Source: JAOAFZ01 sp964407325
GTDB taxonomy: Bacteria; Patescibacteriota; Microgenomatia; UBA1406; GWC2-37-13
Assembly: GCA_964407325.1 (NCBI GenBank)
Contig: CAYOVA010000043.1
Location: 1 to 5,103, forward strand
Direction: 5' to 3'
DNA length: 5,103 bases
The notes under the pieces are model-generated. The model saw only the letters and a list, made by a program, of their open reading frames with translations. It ran no database searches and was not told where the DNA came from. Positions 1 to 5,103 of this stretch are shown here, in pieces; within the stretch, counting starts at the first letter, position 1; the number at the start of each line of letters is the position of its first letter. The translations under genes and the position numbers were made by a program.

Positions 1-954
1 CCTTCAGTACCGCCTCTCTTTACCCACCCGCTTATGATTTCCGAATTGCGCAAGCAGGAATTCCCGGGTAGTGATCTTGTTCTTGAGGAAACCCTCGCAC
101 CTGGAAGCAACTACAACCGCTATATCGTAAGTTACCAGTCGGAAGGAAACAAGATATATGCCCTGCTGACTATACCTCAAGGTTCAAAGCCAACTGACGC
201 CAACGGTAAAGAGCGTGGCTGGCCGGTTATCATCTTTAACCATGGATATATCCCGCCTTCACAATACAAAACCACAGAACGCTATATAGCCTATACAGAT
301 GGCTTTTCCCGGAACGGATATATCGTCTTCCGTTCGGACTATCGCGGCCATGGCAGCTCTGAAGGCATAGCGCGCGGCGGGTACAGCAGCAACGACTATA
401 CTATTGATGTACTAAACGGAATGAACTCGATAAAACGCCATAAAGACGCCGACCCAACGCGGGTAGGGATGTGGGGGCATTCGATGGGAGGCTATATTAC
501 GCTACGCGCCATGGTTACTGACCCAAGTATAAAAGCTGGCGTTATCTGGGGAGGGGTAGTTGGATCCTATCCTGACTTGCTGGAACACTGGCGACGCAAC
601 CGACCCGGGGAACCAACCAATGCGCCAGTCCCCACAACTTCAACTCGTGCCGGATGGAGAACCGATTTTATTCGACTGTTTGGCGATCCCGATTCAAACC
701 CGCAATTCTGGGATTCAATATCCGCCAACAGTTACGTAAAAGATATTGGAGGACCTATTCAACTGCACCATGGAACAAACGACGAATCAGTACCGCATAA
801 ACTAGCTGAACTGTTAAAAGAGGATTTGGATAACGCAGGAAAAGAAGGAGAGCTATACCTGTATGAAGGGGACGACCACGACATTACTACAAACTTTGGT
901 ACCGCCATGCAGCGTTCGATTGAATTCTTCGACAAACACGTGAAGGGGATATAA
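1..954 (+). CDS. Alpha/beta-hydrolase, prolyl-oligopeptidase-like serine hydrolase (5' truncated)
   Basis: Serine hydrolase of the alpha/beta-hydrolase fold, probably a prolyl-oligopeptidase (S9)-like peptidase or an esterase; the substrate cannot be read from sequence. The frame is open from base 1. The ATG at 34 gives 306 residues, but the 11 codons before it (PSVPPLFTHPL) read like the linker that precedes this domain in relatives, so I treat ATG 34 as internal and the true start as upstream. Numbering from ATG 34, visible motifs are the oxyanion-hole segment FNHGY (68-72), DYRGHGSSEG (102-111), the nucleophile elbow GHSMGG with Ser150 (codon 481-483), GTNDESVPH with probable catalytic Asp250 (codon 781-783), and GDDHD with probable catalytic His282 (codon 877-879). 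The triad is complete and correctly ordered. The missing N-terminus may carry a signal peptide or membrane anchor, as is common for such proteins (inference). The gene ends at TAA 952-954 and converges with the next gene, 27 bases away. Confidence 0.93.
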   Translation, partial: PSVPPLFTHPLMISELRKQEFPGSDLVLEETLAPGSNYNRYIVSYQSEGNKIYALLTIPQGSKPTDANGKERGWPVIIFNHGYIPPSQYKTTERYIAYTDGFSRNGYIVFRSDYRGHGSSEGIARGGYSSNDYTIDVLNGMNSIKRHKDADPTRVGMWGHSMGGYITLRAMVTDPSIKAGVIWGGVVGSYPDLLEHWRRNRPGEPTNAPVPTTSTRAGWRTDFIRLFGDPDSNPQFWDSISANSYVKDIGGPIQLHHGTNDESVPHKLAELLKEDLDNAGKEGELYLYEGDDHDITTNFGTAMQRSIEFFDKHVKGI

Positions 955-977
955 CCTTGTCAAGACCCGCTACCATC

Positions 978-993
978 TCAGTTACTCAGTTAC
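978..993. repeat. Tandem 8-bp direct repeat at the stop codon of the 982-2133 gene
   Basis: TCAGTTAC occurs twice in immediate succession (978-985 and 986-993). On the minus strand this reads GTAACTGA twice and contains the TAA stop of the hypothetical protein. A slipped-strand change of one unit would alter the last residues. It could be chance. Confidence 0.6.
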
Positions 994-2133
994 TGTTTTT
1001 TTCTGCGCTTCAAACGCCTCGAGAGCCTTATTCCGGAAATGGGATTGAAATTGTGCGAGGAATCCCCGCACCGCAGTTATAGCGGGAGGGAGTGTTACGA
1101 ATTTTTTTCGTTCCTTATCTTTCGGGTCGCGAATTCCCAAACCCAGATCTATTGCAAGCTGCTGTTCATAAGGTGTCCCGTGTACTTTTCTGTGCTCGGC
1201 CTGGTCTCCTTTCATAAATACTGGAAGCGTTGCCGGATCCTGTTGAGCAAGTGTGTCATAATAGTTTTGTATAGCCGTTTTTTCCCGTTCTGTTATGCCC
1301 TCAATCGAGTCCACAAAAGCAGTGTTCTTCCGCGCATCCCTTACTGCTTGTTTCCAGGCCTGCAGTCCCTTTGCGTCGGTTTGAACATTTGCAGGAGTCG
1401 CAACAACTTCCGATACAGTTAGCTTCGGAACTGAAAGCGGAGGATATTTTGCTCTTACCGTATTTACTATCGCTTTGATATCGGACCTATTAGGAGCGCG
1501 ACCATGCTCTGCCATAAAGTTTTCTATCTGTACTTTCATTTCCTTTGTCCGCAATCGTGTGTAGTGCTGAACCCATTCTGCAAGTGGCTGATTAAATGAT
1601 TCACTCAAAAGAGTCCTGGTATTGTATGCCTTTGCATCTGTCAATGCGGCTCCAATCAAAGCACTAAAGGCTTCTTCAAACGGCGTTAGTTCAGTTCTTG
1701 TAATTCCGGACTCATGTACTCCACCTTCTCTCTGGTGAAAATCTGTCATCCACACTCTTTCACCGTATACCTCATTAAGTGCCTGTACCGTAGAGCGCGC
1801 TGCAACTGCCTGCAACACCATGGCTTGTCTTCCCTTAATAGCGGTTGAAGGTGATGTCTCCCATTGACGTAGTACATCCCGGTGGGCAACGATTTCTAAA
1901 GCGTCATCACCAAAAATAGTTCCAAGTTCTACCATATTAATAGGTAAATCAAATGTCGTACCACGTTCTGTTTGCTGGTGTGGTGGAAGAGGGGAGGGGG
2001 ATTCTGCTGAAGGTTGTTCAGAATTGCCAAAGTGCGTTACCTTATGCCAGAAAGCCACCATCGCATCGGCAGTTTTTGCAAATCTATCGTTGCGGGCAAC
2101 ATCGGAGGGTACCGTTTCGTTATCAAATGTCAT
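982..2133 (-). CDS. Hypothetical soluble protein, 383 aa, cysteine-free
   Basis: I do not recognise this protein. It runs from ATG at 2133 to TAA at 982-984. There is no signal peptide or membrane segment, so it is probably cytoplasmic. It has no cysteine at all. The first 60 residues are polar, with a Ser/Pro/Gln-rich stretch at about 38-56 that looks like a disordered linker. From about residue 61 to the end it is rich in Ala, Glu, Gln, Lys and Arg, with a pattern suggesting mostly alpha helix. A Pro/Val-rich break at about 230-250 separates two helical halves. Local features are a basic DPKDKERKK run (336-344) and a helical tail ending KKTVTE. No catalytic signature is visible. The length, lack of internal stops and coherent composition support it as real over the opposite-strand frames. 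No Shine-Dalgarno sequence precedes the ATG. It is divergent from the anchored protein at 2235 and convergent with the hydrolase. Confidence 0.85.
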   Translation of the reverse strand: MTFDNETVPSDVARNDRFAKTADAMVAFWHKVTHFGNSEQPSAESPSPLPPHQQTERGTTFDLPINMVELGTIFGDDALEIVAHRDVLRQWETSPSTAIKGRQAMVLQAVAARSTVQALNEVYGERVWMTDFHQREGGVHESGITRTELTPFEEAFSALIGAALTDAKAYNTRTLLSESFNQPLAEWVQHYTRLRTKEMKVQIENFMAEHGRAPNRSDIKAIVNTVRAKYPPLSVPKLTVSEVVATPANVQTDAKGLQAWKQAVRDARKNTAFVDSIEGITEREKTAIQNYYDTLAQQDPATLPVFMKGDQAEHRKVHGTPYEQQLAIDLGLGIRDPKDKERKKFVTLPPAITAVRGFLAQFQSHFRNKALEAFEAQKKTVTE

Positions 2134-2166
2134 ATAACAACAATAATACTAGAAGTTTGGACAATA

Positions 2167-2183
2167 GGGGAGTAATGCTCCCC
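2167..2183. promoter_or_regulatory. Perfect inverted repeat GGGGAG-N5-CTCCCC, possible operator
   Basis: GGGGAG (2167-2172) and CTCCCC (2178-2183) pair perfectly around the 5-base loop TAATG. No T-run follows on either strand, so it is not an ordinary intrinsic terminator, and none is needed between divergent genes. Its place between the two candidate promoters fits a shared operator or a supercoil-driven cruciform. This is inference from position and symmetry only. Confidence 0.45.
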
Positions 2184-2201
2184 CTACCTACCAACTTCAT
2201 T

Positions 2202-2210
2202 TGTTATACT
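2202..2210 (+). promoter_or_regulatory. Extended -10 promoter TGTTATACT
   Basis: TGT-TATACT matches the bacterial extended -10 consensus (TGn-TATAAT) except for one base in the hexamer. The -35 position is poor (around 2182-2187, CCCTAC), which extended -10 promoters tolerate. Transcription would begin near 2217 and give a leader of about 18 bases before the GTG at 2235. The element supports a start downstream of it for the anchored protein, and against the ATGs at 1953, 2127 and 2175. Confidence 0.6.
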
Positions 2211-2234
2211 CAAGGTATTACTATTCCTTTCCCT

Positions 2235-2885
2235 GTGAATACTCAACAAAAACTTCTTATAGCCGGCGGTTTGGTTATTCTTGTCTTCCTCGTTCTTCTT
2301 ATTGTGCTAACAAGCCAACCTAATACAAAAACACAAACCCCACAAAATACAGCTCCACAAGGAGAGCCAACGGAACCGGTAAATCAAACTAGAACAACAC
2401 AACGCGATTCATTTCAAAACCCGGATGAACCCGATGCTTCACCAACCCCCTATAAACGATATACCTTTGAAGGTATTGCGTTTTCCATTCCTGATACCTG
2501 GAAGGTTGAAGCTTCACCCCGTACCGGATCGTTACTAGCCCAACCGGTGGAAGCAAAGGATGTATTTAGCCTGCCCCGTCTGCAAATTAATGTTGAAAAT
2601 ACTGCCAGCCCGGACTACATTCCCTATAAAGAAGTCCATAGCGGCAGAACAGCGGATGCCAATCTTCCTGCGCGAAACCGGCTCGTAGTTGCGGCGTATC
2701 GCGATCTGCGGCCGCTTGCGGAAGAAGATAACACAACACAAGTGCAAAATATCCAAGAGCGCCTGGCAATTTTACGAAACAACAGTAGGGAATATACGGT
2801 CTACTTTCAGTATGCCGGCACAGGGAGAAATGATGACCTGGAGGATTTGTATGCATCTGTTATCGAATCGCTTTCCTATCAATAG
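2235..2885 (+). CDS. Membrane-anchored extracytoplasmic protein, possible PsbP-like domain
   Basis: From the GTG at 2235 this gives 216 residues ending at TAG 2883-2885. Residues 1-6 are a short polar start with Lys6. Residues 7-25 form one strongly hydrophobic helix (LLIAGG...LLIVL). Residues 27-72 are a Gln/Thr/Asn/Pro-rich linker, and about 73-216 form a globular domain. That domain opens with YTFEGIAFSIPDTWKVE and closes with a YTVYFQYAG strand followed by a helix ending in IESLSYQ. This opening and closing pattern resembles the PsbP/Mog1-like fold found in many bacterial surface proteins, but I hold it only as possible. Orientation should be N-in, C-out. The frame is open back to 1953, but the upstream part is antisense to the neighbouring gene or lies before the promoter at 2202-2210. 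GTG 2235 puts the membrane helix at the N-terminus as expected. There is no clear Shine-Dalgarno. The 3' end overlaps the next gene by 26 bases, tail to tail. No function is assigned. Confidence 0.8.
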   Translation: MNTQQKLLIAGGLVILVFLVLLIVLTSQPNTKTQTPQNTAPQGEPTEPVNQTRTTQRDSFQNPDEPDASPTPYKRYTFEGIAFSIPDTWKVEASPRTGSLLAQPVEAKDVFSLPRLQINVENTASPDYIPYKEVHSGRTADANLPARNRLVVAAYRDLRPLAEEDNTTQVQNIQERLAILRNNSREYTVYFQYAGTGRNDDLEDLYASVIESLSYQ

Positions 2886-4047
2886 TGCCTCCCCATTCAA
2901 CTACGGTAAATCCATTGCGTGCTGGAGGCTTCTCGGGTAAGGTCAGTGGCGGGGGAGTGTAGTACTCATACACGGGCTTAAAGTAAGCAATAAAGGCAAT
3001 AAACGTATCCGGCTTTGGGTCTACAGTAACCTTGTCAATGCGCTCTTTTTCTTGACTGTCGAGTACGGAAAACAGGAAATAGGGAGCGTTGATTTCGTTG
3101 AGATGAGGTAACCAGTAGGCGACAAACTCAGAGCTTTCAAACGGGGTAAGCCCCAGTTTTTGGGTATAGTCCGTAAGCTTGCTCCGGAGTTGGTTGGCTG
3201 GAATAAGGATTCCATTCTTCGGTATTTGTAAGTTAGTAGAAAGGGCAGTTTCGTAGTACAAGTCGCGATACTGTTTGCCCTGGTAGGTAAGCGTGCCATT
3301 CGGTTGGGCAAATACATTCTTCCAGCCGCCTTCCGGGTAAGATGGTTCACTAATATAAATATGTCCGGGTACGGAAATTTCCACATCTACCAACGTAGGA
3401 ACTGTCGGATACAAATAAATCACCGGCGCACCAATACACCATTCAGTACAATTTGGCTGCTTTTTTTTAACTTCGTAGTCGGCACGAGAAATATTGTAAA
3501 ACACGGCGTTTTTAACCCATACATACTGGCCTTCCGATTCCGTTTGCTTATCACGATCAGTGGGGAGCTGGGGAGGGTTATAAAAGTTATTGATAGTATG
3601 CTCAACGCCATCACTTAACACCATTTTGGTTGTTTCACCATTACATTTAAGGCCTCGGGTATCGGGACAGGTACAATTTGTGCGGATTATTCCACCAACG
3701 CGACAAGTCTCCTGGGAAGCCGTTGGTACTGGTTGGGGGGTGGAGGTGGGAACAGAATTTTCTTCATCTTCATCTTCTTCGGGATCATCGGGTGCGCCAA
3801 CTCCTTGTTCATCCTCGTCTCCGGCTACTGGATCGGCAGTTTGAGGAACAATATTGCGCTGCTTCATGGTAGGTGCCTGGTCAAAGGGGATCTCAGCCGC
3901 CTGCGACAGCATTGTCCTGAAGTCAGAATTGGTTACCATTGCTACAACTAACACCCCCAGTGTTACCACAGTAATCCCCAGCAGTTGTACAACACGAAAG
4001 GGGCTTTTTTGCGATTGCTTCTTTTTCGTTGTTTTCCTTTTCTTCAT
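2860..4047 (-). CDS. Single-pass surface protein with acidic linker, cysteine-rich segment and C-terminal IYLYP domain
   Basis: 395 residues from ATG at 4047 to TAA at 2860-2862. Residues 1-14 are very basic (eight Lys/Arg), and about 18-38 form one hydrophobic helix, so the protein is anchored N-in with the rest outside. About 77-97 is an Asp/Glu-rich run, followed by a Pro/Thr/Ser linker to about 112. A cysteine-rich segment follows (C115, C125, C127, C135), then C200 and C204 just before APVIYLYP (207-214). The six cysteines could form disulphides outside the membrane (inference). The domain from about 205 to 388 has landmarks I associate with a family of unknown function seen in Firmicutes and candidate phyla: IYLYP, GGWKNVFAQPNGTL (240-253), GLTPFESSEFVAYWLPHL (299-316) and a terminal FTVVEWGG (380-387). 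I know of no established biochemical role. It overlaps the preceding gene by 26 bases at the 3' end and diverges from the lycopene cyclase gene across 70 bases. Confidence 0.9.
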   Translation of the reverse strand: MKKRKTTKKKQSQKSPFRVVQLLGITVVTLGVLVVAMVTNSDFRTMLSQAAEIPFDQAPTMKQRNIVPQTADPVAGDEDEQGVGAPDDPEEDEDEENSVPTSTPQPVPTASQETCRVGGIIRTNCTCPDTRGLKCNGETTKMVLSDGVEHTINNFYNPPQLPTDRDKQTESEGQYVWVKNAVFYNISRADYEVKKKQPNCTEWCIGAPVIYLYPTVPTLVDVEISVPGHIYISEPSYPEGGWKNVFAQPNGTLTYQGKQYRDLYYETALSTNLQIPKNGILIPANQLRSKLTDYTQKLGLTPFESSEFVAYWLPHLNEINAPYFLFSVLDSQEKERIDKVTVDPKPDTFIAFIAYFKPVYEYYTPPPLTLPEKPPARNGFTVVEWGGTIDRKAIR

Positions 4048-4117
4048 GCTCTAAGAGTATCATATTTCATGTGAGTATACGCACAGAATAGCACGAGTAC
4101 TTTAGTACACTTTTTAA
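4048..4117. promoter_or_regulatory. Divergent intergenic region between the IYLYP-protein gene (-) and the lycopene cyclase gene (+)
   Basis: Seventy bases hold both promoters. On the minus strand TATACT (complement of 4074-4079) gives a leader of about 20 bases, and GATACT (complement of 4056-4061) would give an almost leaderless message. ATACTC occurs twice on that strand (complements of 4073-4078 and 4055-4060), 18 bases apart. A 9-base palindrome CTCT-A-AGAG lies at 4049-4057, next to the ATG. On the plus strand the best -10 candidate is TACACT (4106-4111), six bases before the ATG at 4118 and without a good -35. No Shine-Dalgarno is seen on either side. Confidence 0.5.
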
Positions 4118-5103
4118 ATGAACAACAGCCATTATAACTATGCCATCGCCGGCGGGGGAATAGCAGGTACTACATTGGCGTATTACCTGTCAAAGAATTA
4201 CCCGGACAAATCTATTTTGGTGGTTGGTCCACAGGAACATACTGACAAAATAATTAGCTTCTGGATGAATGAACCGTTTCCCTTTCCAAAACTGGTATTA
4301 AAGTCGTGGAAGCAGTTGCAGATTTTTACACCGAAGATAGAGCGAAAGGTTAAGCTGCATGAACATACGTATTTCATGATTTCCAGCCACCAGTACATTG
4401 AGTATGTGCAAAACGAGTGCCAGAAGAAAGGTAATGTAACCTTTGAAAAGGGAACTGTAACGAATATTGAAGAGCTTGTTGGTAGGGCACAGGTAGTGTT
4501 TGACGGAAGGGGCTTTGCAGTAAGTGGCGATACTGGGTTTCATACTCTAAAGATGGTAGGTCTTGATGCTGAAGTGACTACCAAGGAAGATATCTTTACC
4601 CCGGATACGCTGACTTTTTTTGACTTTAGACTTCCTTCAAAAGAGTTGATGTTAATGTATGTTCTCCCTGTTACACCAACACGTGCGATAATTGAGACCG
4701 CAGTGGTGAGTCGTGAAGTAAAAGGAGAGTCTGCTTCAGAAGAACTGATTCACCGGTATATGCGGGAAATTCTCAAAGTACAGGACTACACGCTTGACAA
4801 CGTGCATCATGGTGCTTTAGTTTTGTCTGATGCACCTGTTCCTCGGGTTCACGAAAATGGAATTGCAATTGGAGCACGGGCAGGATTGGTAAAGCCAACT
4901 ACCGGATTTGGGTTTGTTACGATACTTAACGATTGTAAATATATAGCAGAGCACATTGATGAAAAAGACTTTCAACCAATGGTGCGAAATATGCTGTATC
5001 GTACTTCAGATATAGTAATGATGGAGCTGTTTCACAACCATCCCGGGGTTGTGAAAACAGTTTTCCCAGGCATGATACAGCAAAACACGATTGACACCAT
5101 GCT
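4118..5103 (+). CDS. crtY: Lycopene cyclase (CrtY-type) family FAD-dependent protein, 3' truncated
   Basis: Open from ATG 4118 to the window edge: 328 complete codons and no stop. A TAA in frame at 4115-4117 lies directly before the ATG, and the Rossmann motif follows at once, so the start is effectively fixed. CrtY enzymes use FAD and reduced cofactor to cyclise lycopene to beta-carotene at the membrane by a non-redox acid-base mechanism (family knowledge). Visible motifs in order are YAIAGGGIAGTTLAYYLS (8-25, dinucleotide binding), SFWM (47-50, where CrtY has a TW(C/S)FW-like motif), FFDFR (167-171), YVLPVTPTRAIIET (181-194, matching the YxLPxSPTRxLIE block with Glu193 as likely catalytic acid), GALVL (232-236), and GARAGLVKPTTGFGF (252-266, matching the GxRAGxxxPTTGY C-terminal FAD block). 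Family members have about 380-390 residues, so perhaps 50-60 are missing. Oddities: no acidic residue ends the second beta strand (ILVVGP), and the second acid of the E-(E/D)-T motif is absent. Product specificity is uncertain; crtY is given as the family symbol. Confidence 0.8.
   Translation, partial: MNNSHYNYAIAGGGIAGTTLAYYLSKNYPDKSILVVGPQEHTDKIISFWMNEPFPFPKLVLKSWKQLQIFTPKIERKVKLHEHTYFMISSHQYIEYVQNECQKKGNVTFEKGTVTNIEELVGRAQVVFDGRGFAVSGDTGFHTLKMVGLDAEVTTKEDIFTPDTLTFFDFRLPSKELMLMYVLPVTPTRAIIETAVVSREVKGESASEELIHRYMREILKVQDYTLDNVHHGALVLSDAPVPRVHENGIAIGARAGLVKPTTGFGFVTILNDCKYIAEHIDEKDFQPMVRNMLYRTSDIVMMELFHNHPGVVKTVFPGMIQQNTIDTM

Larger units (their letters stand above)
2134..2234. promoter_or_regulatory. 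Divergent intergenic region between the 982-2133 (-) and 2235-2885 (+) genes
   Basis: This 101-base spacer must hold both promoters. On the plus side there is an extended -10 box at 2202-2210. On the minus side, TATTAT (complement of 2143-2148) and TATTGT (complement of 2140-2145) lie 9 and 6 bases upstream of the ATG and would give a nearly leaderless message; neither has a convincing -35. A GC-rich perfect inverted repeat sits at 2167-2183, between the two candidate promoters. The region can be read through in the plus frame, but that translation has no recognisable protein character. Confidence 0.6.

Noticed and set aside
931..961. GACAA/TTGTC pairing across the hydrolase stop codon
   Set aside because: Five pairs with a 21-base loop and no T-run; expected by chance.
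978..1002. T7 run (996-1002) after a small CAGT/ACTG pairing, considered as a terminator for the hydrolase gene
   Set aside because: The pairing is only four bases with a nine-base loop of poor stability, and the T-run encodes the Lys-Lys-Thr end of the opposite gene.
1039..1422. 127-codon plus-strand open frame
   Set aside because: Lies wholly inside the minus-strand hypothetical gene; cysteine-, arginine- and aromatic-rich composition typical of a shadow frame.
1953..2234. 5' extension of the plus-strand anchored-protein frame, including ATGs at 1953, 2127 and 2175
   Set aside because: Most of it is antisense to the 982-2133 gene and the remainder precedes the extended -10 promoter. The translation has no protein-like character and would bury the N-terminal membrane helix about 100 residues in.
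3021..3618. Open frames at 3021-3386 (-), 3304-3618 (+) and 3420-3614 (-)
   Set aside because: All lie within the IYLYP-protein gene in other frames, overlap one another, and show no domain or start signal.
3590..4054. Plus-strand frames opposite the acidic linker, including one with a long serine run
   Set aside because: The serine run is the complement of the Asp/Glu-rich repeat codons of the minus-strand gene; low-complexity antisense, not a gene.
4096..4115. GTAC-TTTA-GTAC followed by TTTTT, considered as a terminator or operator
   Set aside because: A four-base A/T-containing stem is too weak for a terminator, and it lies just upstream of a start codon, where termination would make no sense without an attenuation mechanism.
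4198..4543. Two minus-strand frames (4198-4398, 4298-4543)
   Set aside because: Antisense to the lycopene cyclase gene, whose continuous frame and ordered motifs explain this region.
1..5103. CRISPR array, tRNA, rRNA, insertion sequence or TGA recoding
   Set aside because: No spaced repeats, cloverleaf, transposase motif or terminal inverted repeats were seen, and no in-frame TGA was found in the genes read.

Overview
The window looks like a stretch of chromosome from an uncultivated bacterium, most plausibly a member of the Candidate Phyla Radiation (Patescibacteria, Microgenomates-like). This is inferred from the protein types, not from a marker gene. The clues are a serine hydrolase of a kind I associate with that group, two single-pass surface proteins with low-complexity linkers, an 'IYLYP'-domain protein, tightly packed genes, and start sites without clear Shine-Dalgarno sequences. 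Base composition is moderate (roughly mid-40s percent GC by eye). All complete genes end in TAA or TAG and I found no in-frame TGA, so nothing suggests a recoded TGA.

Layout. Bases 1-954 (+) hold the 3' part of an alpha/beta-hydrolase gene, open at the left edge. Bases 982-2133 (-) encode a 383-residue soluble, cysteine-free protein that I do not recognise. A 101-base divergent spacer (2134-2234) contains a perfect GGGGAG/CTCCCC hairpin and an extended -10 promoter. Bases 2235-2885 (+) encode a single-pass membrane-anchored protein with an extracytoplasmic domain that may be PsbP-like. Bases 2860-4047 (-) encode a second single-pass surface protein with an acidic linker, six cysteines and a C-terminal IYLYP domain; its last 26 bases overlap the end of the preceding gene tail to tail. 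A 70-base divergent spacer (4048-4117) leads to an FAD-dependent lycopene cyclase-like gene (4118 to the right edge, +), which runs off the window without a stop.

The genes alternate strand (+,-,+,-,+), so each is probably its own transcription unit. No operon is visible, and I see no functional link between the first four genes and the carotenoid gene. The two membrane-anchored proteins share an 8-base promoter element (TATACTCA), which weakly hints at similar expression. There is no RNA gene, mobile element or CRISPR array. The most notable item is the lycopene cyclase homologue: if the host is a reduced CPR bacterium, a carotenoid or retinal step would be unusual, and the sequence to the right of the window would show whether it belongs to a pathway.
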